Shown here piece by piece: positions 7,238 through 12,060 of a stretch of 12,060 nt of DNA. The stretch covers positions 1-12,060 of the forward strand of contig JASLRF010000463.1 in NCBI GenBank assembly GCA_030744095.1, in the 5' to 3' direction. Below the pieces are notes generated by a model, which saw only the letters and a program-made list of their open reading frames with translations, was not told where the DNA came from and ran no database searches. How positions within the stretch are numbered: position 1 is the stretch's first letter; each line of letters begins with the position of its first letter. The translations under genes and the position numbers were made by a program. The DNA is from Pirellulaceae bacterium (GTDB lineage: Bacteria > Planctomycetota > Planctomycetia > Pirellulales > Pirellulaceae).

Positions 7238-8847
7238 TGCAGATCTTCGCTCGTCAAAGGGGTCAAATCGGGTAATTCAAACGCTGGCATATGGTTGACG
7301 TACGGTTGAAGGCTGAGGATCTCCGGTATCGAACTGCTCGTCGCCGGCGTCAGTTGCACTGTCCAGTTCTGAGTGACAAGATCCCATCGCGAGGGGAACC
7401 ACCGGCCGCTCTGCCGCCGCACAATCCACGGAAGCTCGTCTTCGTCGCCGGGCGATTCGTCGGAATCCTCAGTTGGTTCGCCGTTGGGATCATCGCTACC
7501 GGGGCCATCGCTACCGGGATCAATTTGCCACGCAATCCGCTGTTGTTCCAGCACCGATTGTTCCAGCACCGATCGTTCCAGCACCGATTGTCCACCTATG
7601 CCGGGGATTGGAATTGGTATCTGTTCGCCCGGTATGCCACCACCAGTATCCCCGGGTCTGCCATCCGCAGTGCCGGCTGCCGGATCCAGCCAATGTTTCA
7701 CGAGACGCGCGTGCGGCACAAACATCATCAGCTGTGCGTACGCCGTACTGTCGTTTTCGATTGGGTTCTGATAGATGCCCGGGATGCGATCGTCGATTTT
7801 TTCACGGTAGACGACACCGACGAACAAGAAGTACTGTTCGAGGTGACGGTTCACGTCATAAACGTCGTTCAACTTGTGGCGAATCTGGAACGGTAGGTTA
7901 GTCTCGGGGTACTCGTTAACCAGCAGTCGCTGCAGTTGTCCGCAAGTGAAGATCCGCCACAAGTTAGCGAATTGAGACATTTTTCCATAATCGTCAAACG
8001 CCTGCATGGATTCGTTGTTCCACCGCCGCAGGTATTCGTGTGCAAGCTCGGAGCGTTGTTGCCGCGCGTCCTCCATGTACTCTTCCTGGTTCGGCACATC
8101 ATCCATCACAGGATCGACCACGGGGAGCGTCCGCCGCTCGTATTCGCTGATCCCCCCGACGGGATCCGCAACGGTTCGCCACAAGACGCCGCGCAGTTCG
8201 ACCGGTCGTGGCCAGGCTTGGCCGTGACGCCGTGCGACTTCGTCGGTCGCGTACTGCGCCAGACGGGGCGTCGATTCGACGAGCGCCCGTTGGAATTCAG
8301 GGATCATTCGCTCGGCCAGGATCGTCTCGAACACCGGCGACATGATCTCCGACGCGGCATATGCCCACTGGCTGAACGTAAACACCATTTCGCGTTCGCG
8401 GGGAACTTTTTCTTCGATGGCCAAGCCCAACTGATCGAAACGCGGAAACTCGGAACCGATCAACGTCGGTGCGATGCGCGCCCAGTTGTCGAGGATTGCC
8501 GGTGTCATGCTTTCCGCGTTGCGTTCGTTTCCTTCGCGAAAAAACGCCGTGATTGCGAAGACATCGGACATCAAGTGGTTTGTGAACGCTAACGTGTTCA
8601 TGCCACGCCCCACAACCACGCCGCCGGCATAGGTGGCCGAATCGGCTGCATTTTGCATCTTGACTTTTTGATCGACCTGCCGCCCCGCGTTCATCACCAG
8701 TCCCAGCAAGAATACCAGCAGCATCAGCCCGAACACCGATACGATGCTGATCGAGCCCTCTTGGTCTCGATGGACTCGAGCGATCAGCGATCGCTGGGCG
8801 ACCATTGGACGCAGCACGCGGTAGCGGAAAAAAGATGCTGAGTTCAT
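7219..8847 (-). CDS. TadG-like Flp pilus protein without von Willebrand domain
   Basis: The 542-residue protein has an N-terminus typical of Tad/TadG-like proteins: a basic start, then DQEGSISIVSVFG leading into a transmembrane helix (about 33-53), then QNAADSATYAGG (65-76), the family hallmark after the helix. The rest (about 100-390) is largely helical, charged and Trp-rich. No MIDAS motif (DxSxS) is seen, so the vWA domain found in many TadG proteins is missing. A disordered stretch at about 392-475 is rich in Gly, Pro and Asp and includes SVLER/SVLEQ/SVLEQ repeats, followed by a short ordered tail. The start is ATG at 8847 in a 4-bp ATGA overlap with the upstream gene, with GGAG eight bases ahead. 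It is probably a membrane-anchored minor component of the pilus or its envelope assembly. The TadG relationship rests on the N-terminal 80 residues only. Confidence 0.85.
   Translation of the reverse strand: MNSASFFRYRVLRPMVAQRSLIARVHRDQEGSISIVSVFGLMLLVFLLGLVMNAGRQVDQKVKMQNAADSATYAGGVVVGRGMNTLAFTNHLMSDVFAITAFFREGNERNAESMTPAILDNWARIAPTLIGSEFPRFDQLGLAIEEKVPREREMVFTFSQWAYAASEIMSPVFETILAERMIPEFQRALVESTPRLAQYATDEVARRHGQAWPRPVELRGVLWRTVADPVGGISEYERRTLPVVDPVMDDVPNQEEYMEDARQQRSELAHEYLRRWNNESMQAFDDYGKMSQFANLWRIFTCGQLQRLLVNEYPETNLPFQIRHKLNDVYDVNRHLEQYFLFVGVVYREKIDDRIPGIYQNPIENDSTAYAQLMMFVPHARLVKHWLDPAAGTADGRPGDTGGGIPGEQIPIPIPGIGGQSVLERSVLEQSVLEQQRIAWQIDPGSDGPGSDDPNGEPTEDSDESPGDEDELPWIVRRQSGRWFPSRWDLVTQNWTVQLTPATSSSIPEILSLQPYVNHMPAFELPDLTPLTSEDLQWLSHH
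7491..7519. repeat. 15-bp-period duplication encoding PGSD
   Basis: The core catcgctaccggg occurs at 7491 and again 15 bp later at 7506. On the minus strand it encodes DPGSDGPGSDD in the acidic linker of the TadG-like protein. It has the same 15-bp period as the neighbouring SVLEQ repeats but is a different unit. Confidence 0.65.
7546..7590. repeat. Three 15-bp tandem units encoding SVLEQ/R
   Basis: Units ttccagcaccgattg, ttccagcaccgatcg and ttccagcaccgattg lie end to end (7546-7560, 7561-7575, 7576-7590), with one base changed in the middle unit. In the TadG-like frame they encode SVLER, SVLEQ and SVLEQ. A frame-preserving slippage repeat in a disordered linker is the simplest reading. Confidence 0.85.
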
Positions 8848-9878
8848 GACCCCATCTCCAGTTCCGTTGGCAACGGGATGCGTGGCTGAATGTACGGTAC
8901 CAAGGGCTTTTCGCCCTCGTTGTTCAATCGTAGCGTTGCATTCAGGGAATAGACGTAGGTGCCACGGCGGCGCAGGACACGATCCGCCACTGGGTCTTCG
9001 GAGACCACGTCACCGTTGGAGTCGCGGACAGGAGTTCGTCTAGCGAGCAGCCTGCCTGGACCAGGCAATAAAGAAAAGTCGTGCGTGACCGTGACCAGAA
9101 TCTGATCTTGCCAACCGATTTCATTGAATGCGAATTCTTCGTGGCGTGACGAAATGTCATGCGTTACCAAGGGTGGTTCGGTATCCTTGTGACGAATTTC
9201 GATCAGCACGGACGTGTTGTCCAGCGCATACCCAAACTTATTGCGCAAGCGAGCCGGCACGCGTGGGTTGGCCGCGGCGGTGGGCGAAATCGCACGATAG
9301 GCGAGCTCCAGCGAGTCCGTTGGGTAGCGCGTGGCACCGACATCACGCGACGGGCAGATCGACATCAACGCCATCGCCGCCGCCAAACGCACTTTTTCGA
9401 CTTTCGGGCTACCCGCTTCGATCCGATACCGACGGTACGTCTGGCCTTCATCATCGGTCATCTCGCCCAGATCGACGTACGAACTGATGCGATTTTCTGT
9501 CTCATACGCGTCGCCCATGTTGGCGGGAATCCAGACGGCCGCGGATCGCACGGCCGCCATTGCGGCGTATTCGACCGCCAGGCGCCCAATCGTGATCTGG
9601 CTGAGCTGAACGATGAAAAGCATCACCATGACGAATAATGGCAGCGTCAAGACGAAGCTCAAGCTTTGCACGGCCCCGGTTTCGTCGCGATGCAACTGCC
9701 GCAGCGACAACGATGAAGTTGTTGCCCCAAACGCATCGCCGCCGGCAGCCTGCGAGCAGGAGTTCGTCGACGTGATCCAGCGAGCGCCGCTGCACGCAAC
9801 CAACAGCCGCAACACCCCGGCTGAAAGCAGAATCCCGGTCAGATAGGGTAGGCAATCGATCAGCGATTCAGGCGTCAT
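8844..9878 (-). CDS. TadE-like protein with extra N-terminal hydrophobic segment
   Basis: The 344-residue protein carries a TadE-like stretch at about 66-95: TGAVQSLSFVLTLPLFVMVM (G68 onward), then QLSQITIGRLAVEYAAMAAVRSAAVW, split here only for reading. The helix and the following small-residue helix match TadE/TadG pseudopilins. Two departures stand out. There are 65 residues before the motif, including a hydrophobic run at about 11-29, and the Glu normally at +5 after the Gly is absent (Leu73 or Ser74 there), so processing by the prepilin peptidase is doubtful. The remainder is soluble and beta-rich, ending in a Pro-rich tail. ATG at 9878 is used, 19 bp after the peptidase gene stop. The stop overlaps the next start by 4 bp (ATGA). 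Probable role: envelope-anchored assembly factor or minor pilin. Confidence 0.84.
   Translation of the reverse strand: MTPESLIDCLPYLTGILLSAGVLRLLVACSGARWITSTNSCSQAAGGDAFGATTSSLSLRQLHRDETGAVQSLSFVLTLPLFVMVMLFIVQLSQITIGRLAVEYAAMAAVRSAAVWIPANMGDAYETENRISSYVDLGEMTDDEGQTYRRYRIEAGSPKVEKVRLAAAMALMSICPSRDVGATRYPTDSLELAYRAISPTAAANPRVPARLRNKFGYALDNTSVLIEIRHKDTEPPLVTHDISSRHEEFAFNEIGWQDQILVTVTHDFSLLPGPGRLLARRTPVRDSNGDVVSEDPVADRVLRRRGTYVYSLNATLRLNNEGEKPLVPYIQPRIPLPTELEMGS
8856..8859 (-). promoter_or_regulatory. Ribosome binding site of the TadG-like gene
   Basis: GGAG on the minus strand lies eight bases before the ATG at 8847, inside the final codons of the upstream TadE-like gene. With the ATGA stop/start overlap this supports translational coupling of the two proteins. 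Confidence 0.6.
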
Positions 9879-9897
9879 GTCGTCAGCGTCCCGGCGC

Positions 9898-10467
9898 TCA
9901 CATCCAGCTGGCCAAATCGAGTCGGACGATCCAGAAGGCAGCCATCGTGCTCGGTGAAAGGAACAAATCGGTTTTCAACGGTTGTCGCTCTTGGTCAGAC
10001 AATTGAAAGGCGCTGCCCAGGCGGAGTTTGTACAACGCAAACCGGGCGCTTCGCACGATCAGTGCCGGCAAGCCGTAGCGCCACACCAACACAATCAACG
10101 CCATGCACGCGGCCAGGACGAAGGTCCAGAGCATCACCTCAAGTCCAGCCATAACACCCAGGAACGCGCCGACCATGGCCAGCAGTTTGATGTCGCCACC
10201 GCCAATGCCTCCAGGAAAAAACACGTAACACACCAGCATCATGCCACCACAGGCCGACATTCCCACCAGGCTGTCGGACGGTGCAACGGCACCCCAGACG
10301 TCTAGCGAGTTGAGTCCCGTCGTTTGAGCGAACAAGCTGCAAGCCAAGCTCAGTGCAATCGCCAACAGAATGCCAGAATAAGTTGTCCAGTTGTAGATCT
10401 TGCGCCACCGCACATCCGTGTAGGTAGCTACCAACAAAAATCCAAATAACAGCACGGTAACAGCCAT
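9898..10467 (-). CDS. cpaA: Prepilin peptidase, CpaA/TadV family
   Basis: This is an A24-family aspartic peptidase of the short type, lacking the methyltransferase domain; it would cut the leader peptides of the Flp pilins and pseudopilins at the inner membrane. From ATG at 10467 it has 189 residues. Hydrophobic segments lie near 2-17, 31-48, 67-87 and 95-130 (probably two spans). The first catalytic Asp is D18 in ATYTDVRWRKIYN, a typical position just after the first helix, and the second is D92 in GIGGGDIKLL, the GxGD motif. A longer frame opens at a TTG at 10605 but would overlap the pilin gene by 86 bp and add a charged leader. ATG at 10467 sits after GAGG and starts directly with the first helix, as in relatives. 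An ATG at 10539 is a less likely alternative. About 60 C-terminal residues beyond the core are of unclear role. Confidence 0.9.
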   Translation of the reverse strand: MAVTVLLFGFLLVATYTDVRWRKIYNWTTYSGILLAIALSLACSLFAQTTGLNSLDVWGAVAPSDSLVGMSACGGMMLVCYVFFPGGIGGGDIKLLAMVGAFLGVMAGLEVMLWTFVLAACMALIVLVWRYGLPALIVRSARFALYKLRLGSAFQLSDQERQPLKTDLFLSPSTMAAFWIVRLDLASWM

Positions 10468-10519
10468 TGCCAAGCGCCTCGTCGCACAGCCATTGTTCGG
10501 CCTGAGACGCAAACTGAAC

Positions 10520-10783
10520 TCATTCTCCTCCAGCGGCATCCAACGCGCCGCCTTCCAACTCGTCCATTCCTTCGTTGAAGAATTTTCTGATCCGCGGCCA
10601 ACCAAATTTGATGATGAAGATCAGGATCGGCAAGGCGATTGCCGCAATGATCAAGATCGTTTCGATACTGACTCCGCCACGTTCATCCGCGTGGATCCGC
10701 TTGCAGATTGTCCACAGTGTCGTCGCAGGTGCATCGTCAGCGGTCTTCTGCGTGGGTGCTGCTTTGGCCGATTGCGGATTCAC
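10520..10783 (-). CDS. flp: Flp-family pilin with long leader (pilin 2)
   Basis: This 87-residue small protein has the Flp pilin layout. A hydrophilic leader of 36 residues is unusually long (typical Flp leaders are shorter). It ends ADERG and is followed by GVSIE, with Glu41 at +5 after G36, and then the hydrophobic helix TILIIAAIALPILIFIIKFG. Cleavage by the neighbouring CpaA after G36 would leave a mature 51-residue pilin. Thr replaces the Tyr that usually follows Glu5. The tail FGWPRIRKFFNEGMDEL resembles that of the upstream pilin (GPRIMNLVYEM). The start is GTG at 10783: an in-frame stop lies just upstream and no ATG precedes the helix. It begins 23 bp after pilin 1 and ends 52 bp before cpaA. 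Which of the two pilins builds the fibre cannot be told from sequence. Confidence 0.82.
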   Translation of the reverse strand: MNPQSAKAAPTQKTADDAPATTLWTICKRIHADERGGVSIETILIIAAIALPILIFIIKFGWPRIRKFFNEGMDELEGGALDAAGGE

Positions 10784-10806
10784 GGTTTGGCTCGCCTATG
10801 ATTCTG

Positions 10807-11007
10807 TTACAGAAAAGGCCACGAAATAAGCACGCATGTCATTTCATAGACCAAGTTCATTATTCTCGGCCCCGCCCACATTACAAAGCCCGCCAGGGGC
10901 AATACAACGCAAATCAGAAGCACATAGTCCAGCGTCGCGACACCCTGGCGACGGAGGCGTAACCTACGTAGCGGCACTGGATTGCCTTTGCAGTCACACC
11001 GCGCCAT
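10807..11007 (-). CDS. flp: Flp-family pilin with Asp at position 5 (pilin 1)
   Basis: From ATG at 11007 this is a 66-residue protein: a basic leader (PLRRLRLRRQG), then VATLDYVL after G22, a hydrophobic helix LLICVVLPLAGFVMWAG, and a short tail ending in WPFL. The site matches the Flp consensus G/xxxxEY except that Asp27 stands where Glu is expected at +5; Tyr28 is kept. Mature length would be 44 residues. The frame stays open to an ATG at 11166 (119 residues), but the added 53 residues are basic and featureless, and a good promoter lies inside that extension at 11081-11108, so the short form is preferred. It is the first gene of the pilus operon, the usual place for the major pilin. Cys5, Cys6-like residues in the leader (CDC) and Cys58 are oddities without a clear role. 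Confidence 0.8.
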   Translation of the reverse strand: MARCDCKGNPVPLRRLRLRRQGVATLDYVLLICVVLPLAGFVMWAGPRIMNLVYEMTCVLISWPFL

Positions 11008-11080
11008 GGCAGTCTCAGTAAACAAACACACTCGGATTGGTGGTCTTTCGAACGAAATCCCGTCCGATACGGTACATTCG

Positions 11081-11108
11081 ATTGTAATGCATCGCCTCTG
11101 GCGAGCAA
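11081..11108 (-). promoter_or_regulatory. Predicted sigma70-type promoter of the Tad pilus operon
   Basis: On the minus strand TTGCTC (11108-11103) is followed after 16 bp by TACAAT (11086-11081). The -10 box matches five of six consensus bases and the -35 three of six. Transcription would begin near 11074, giving a 5' leader of about 65 nt before the pilin ATG at 11007. It is the best match I found in the spacer between the thioesterase and the pilus genes. Confidence 0.5.
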
Positions 11109-11192
11109 CCGATTTTCGCCGCAGACAACGTGCAAGTCCCGTTGGTGAGGCGATTTGGCGATTCATACCCGGACCTACGGACGGACCGGCGA

Positions 11193-11214
11193 TTTTGCGG
11201 CGGTTCGCCGAAAA
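11193..11214 (-). terminator. Symmetric hairpin after the thioesterase gene, possible terminator
   Basis: A 5-bp GC stem (cggcg / cgccg, loop gtt) is flanked by TTTT and AAAA on the two sides, so the stem can extend with one bulged base. It lies about 33 bp past the thioesterase stop. It has no U-tract after the stem on the minus strand, so it is not a classical intrinsic terminator; it may mark the 3' end of the transcript or be chance. Confidence 0.3.
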
Positions 11215-11247
11215 CTGGCCGTGTCGGTACTCCAGATTTGCCGCCGG

Positions 11248-11715
11248 TTACGCGAACGACTTGCCCTCAAATTGCTCAATCGCGGAGCGAATTTCGTCCG
11301 AAATTCGAATTGGTCGATTCGTTTCGTAGTTAAAGACAACGATCACCGAGGAGCCATCTGCCGCGATCGCTTGCTGCGTCTCGCTGTAAACAACATGTTC
11401 CATTGTAAGACTACTTCGTCCCAACCGCGAAACGCGGGCGCCGATTCGAACCGTGTCCGGGAAGTGCAACTGGCGGCGATAGTTGCAACCGATCGAAGCC
11501 AGAATCGGCCCCATTTTATGACTGTCAAGCATCAGAGGGCGGTTTCCCTGCTCGAAATAGGCGATGCGCGACGATTCAAGCCAGCGGATCGGCACGGTGT
11601 TGTTGACATGACCGAAGGCGTCTTGATCGCCCCATTGAATCGGCAATCGAATGACGATCGGAAAATCGACCAATTCGTTCGGTTGGTCACTGCCAGGTAC
11701 GTCCGGTTTCATCAT
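11248..11715 (-). CDS. Hotdog-fold acyl-CoA thioesterase (4HBT/YbgC-FadM type)
   Basis: The product resembles single-domain 4-hydroxybenzoyl-CoA-type thioesterases, which hydrolyse acyl-CoA or acyl-ACP in the cytoplasm. With ATG at 11715 it has 155 residues, normal for the family. The core motif WGDQDAFGHVNN lies at 28-39 (Asp30, Asp32, Gly35, His36, Asn38-Asn39), followed by the long hotdog helix (IRWLESSRIAYFEQG). Beta strands follow, with GCNYRRQLHFPDTVRIGARV and SLTMEHVVYSE typical of the fold. AGGG eight bases before 11715 supports this start. Longer forms from ATG at 11778 or TTG at 11805 would add 21-30 residues ahead of the domain. It points the same way as the pilus genes but is separated from them by 240 bp with its own hairpin and a downstream promoter, so it is probably a separate unit. 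The substrate cannot be told; no link to the pilus is evident. Confidence 0.88.
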   Translation of the reverse strand: MMKPDVPGSDQPNELVDFPIVIRLPIQWGDQDAFGHVNNTVPIRWLESSRIAYFEQGNRPLMLDSHKMGPILASIGCNYRRQLHFPDTVRIGARVSRLGRSSLTMEHVVYSETQQAIAADGSSVIVVFNYETNRPIRISDEIRSAIEQFEGKSFA

Positions 11716-11832
11716 GTGAACTGCCCTGAGTGGCTCGGGCCGCGCTACGGCTCGCAGATGGTCGAGAACGTTGAGCATCTCTATAATAGTCGTCCAGCTT
11801 ACCAATGCTTAGCAGTGTTCGATCTTTTATTA

Positions 11833-11857
11833 TCGTCTTTCGCTCCGCGAAAGGCGA
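11833..11857. repeat. 11-bp stem inverted repeat (ctttcgc tcc gcgaaag core)
   Basis: Arms 11833-11843 and 11847-11857 can pair over 11 positions with one G-T wobble and a 3-base loop (tcc). No T-run follows on either strand, so it is not a canonical terminator. A compact, GC-capped stem between genes is typical of REP-like elements, but copy number is unknown. Confidence 0.6.
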
Positions 11858-11947
11858 CTATCGGACAGTAATTCCTCGGACGTTACTTCGCAGTGGATTC
11901 AAAAACCGGTTCTCACCCGACGTCGCACCCTCGTCGTTCTTAGTCAT

Positions 11948-11979
11948 AATCGTAATCCTCGTCGCGCACGATTACGATT
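11948..11979. repeat. 9-bp inverted repeat aatcgtaat / attacgatt
   Basis: Perfect 9-bp arms at 11948-11956 and 11971-11979 are separated by 14 bases (cctcgtcgcgcacg). It could be a hairpin, an operator or part of an intergenic repeat family. There is no adjacent gene on the right to tie it to. Confidence 0.6.
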
Positions 11980-11996
11980 GAGATTAGGAGTTCTTT

Positions 11997-12045
11997 GGGC
12001 GAATGGGGTCGGGGGTCTTTTTGGGTCAACCACATGGGGTCGAAG
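11997..12045. repeat. G-rich stretch with repeated atggggtcg, possible dispersed-repeat edge
   Basis: The 9-mer atggggtcg occurs at 12003 and 12034, with a third related ggggtc inside the run at about 12011-12016, followed by cttttt. The composition is unlike the neighbouring coding DNA. It could be the border of a REP/RAYT-type or other repeat, but the window ends before this can be judged. Confidence 0.3.
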
Positions 12046-12060
12046 GACGCCCCAGGCCGC

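Larger units (their letters stand above)
11716..12060. other. Non-coding region with inverted repeats
   Basis: No credible gene is seen in this 345-bp stretch on either strand. It holds an AT-rich segment with TATTAT at 11786-11781 on the minus strand, which could be a -10 box for the thioesterase but lacks a good -35. It also holds two inverted repeats and a G-rich stretch, listed separately. The right end may be the edge of a dispersed repeat. Confidence 0.5.

Noticed and set aside
7491..7590. Short regular repeats resembling a CRISPR-like array
   Set aside because: The 15-bp units are contiguous without spacers, keep the reading frame and encode a protein repeat.
7936..8592. A 218-codon plus-strand open frame
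   Set aside because: It lies wholly inside the TadG-like gene on the opposite strand, has Arg/His-rich composition without motifs, and is explained as a shadow of the real frame.
10468..10605. N-terminal extension of the prepilin peptidase from a TTG codon
   Set aside because: It would overlap pilin 2 by 86 bp and place a charged 46-residue leader before the first helix, unlike relatives; the ATG at 10467 has GAGG upstream.
11008..11166. Longer form of pilin 1 starting at 11166
   Set aside because: The added residues are featureless and contain the best promoter match; Flp pilins are usually about 50-80 residues.
11781..11786. TATTAT as a promoter -10 for the thioesterase
   Set aside because: No acceptable -35 lies 15-19 bp upstream (the nearest, TTGGTA, is only 11-14 bp away), so I did not list it as a promoter.
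11155..11871. A 238-codon plus-strand open frame
   Set aside because: It is antisense to the thioesterase, whose minus-strand frame has a clear hotdog motif; the plus frame has no recognisable domain.

Overview
The window is almost entirely a Tad/Flp (tight adherence) type IVc pilus locus. All genes lie on the minus strand, so the operon reads from right to left. The likely source is a planctomycete, probably Pirellulaceae-like. This is inferred from moderate GC content, weak or absent Shine-Dalgarno sequences, an ATPase carrying an N-terminal FHA domain, several large divergent TadE/TadG-like proteins, and a trailing protein with an MJ0042-like zinc ribbon. I could not confirm the taxon by a search.

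Layout from right to left. Positions 11716-12060 are non-coding and hold two inverted repeats and a G-rich stretch that looks like a dispersed repeat. A hotdog-fold acyl-CoA thioesterase follows (11248-11715). Next is a 240-bp spacer with a terminator-like hairpin and a good sigma70-like promoter (11081-11108). The pilus operon then runs: Flp pilin 1 (11007-10807), Flp pilin 2 (10783-10520), prepilin peptidase CpaA/TadV (10467-9898), a TadE-like pseudopilin (9878-8844), a TadG-like protein (8847-7219), a second TadE-like protein with a coiled-coil tail (7237-6176), an unrecognised single-span membrane protein (6162-5119), CpaB/RcpC (5115-4390), an FHA-CpaF ATPase (4378-2429), TadB (2347-1502), TadC (1465-515), and a zinc-ribbon protein that starts at 505 and runs off the left edge.

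How the genes fit together. The peptidase would mature the pilins and pseudopilins. CpaF would power assembly on the TadB/TadC inner-membrane platform. CpaB is the periplasmic factor associated with the secretin. The TadE/TadG-like proteins would be minor pilins or envelope-spanning assembly factors. Gene junctions are tight, with 4-bp and 19-bp overlaps and gaps of 3-81 bp, so one transcript is likely. No secretin (CpaC/RcpA), TadZ/CpaE or TadD homologue is visible; they may lie beyond the left edge, where the operon continues, or elsewhere in the genome.

The least explained parts are the 347-residue protein between the pseudopilins and CpaB, the zinc-ribbon protein, the Glu5 variation among the pilin-like proteins, and the right-hand repeat region.
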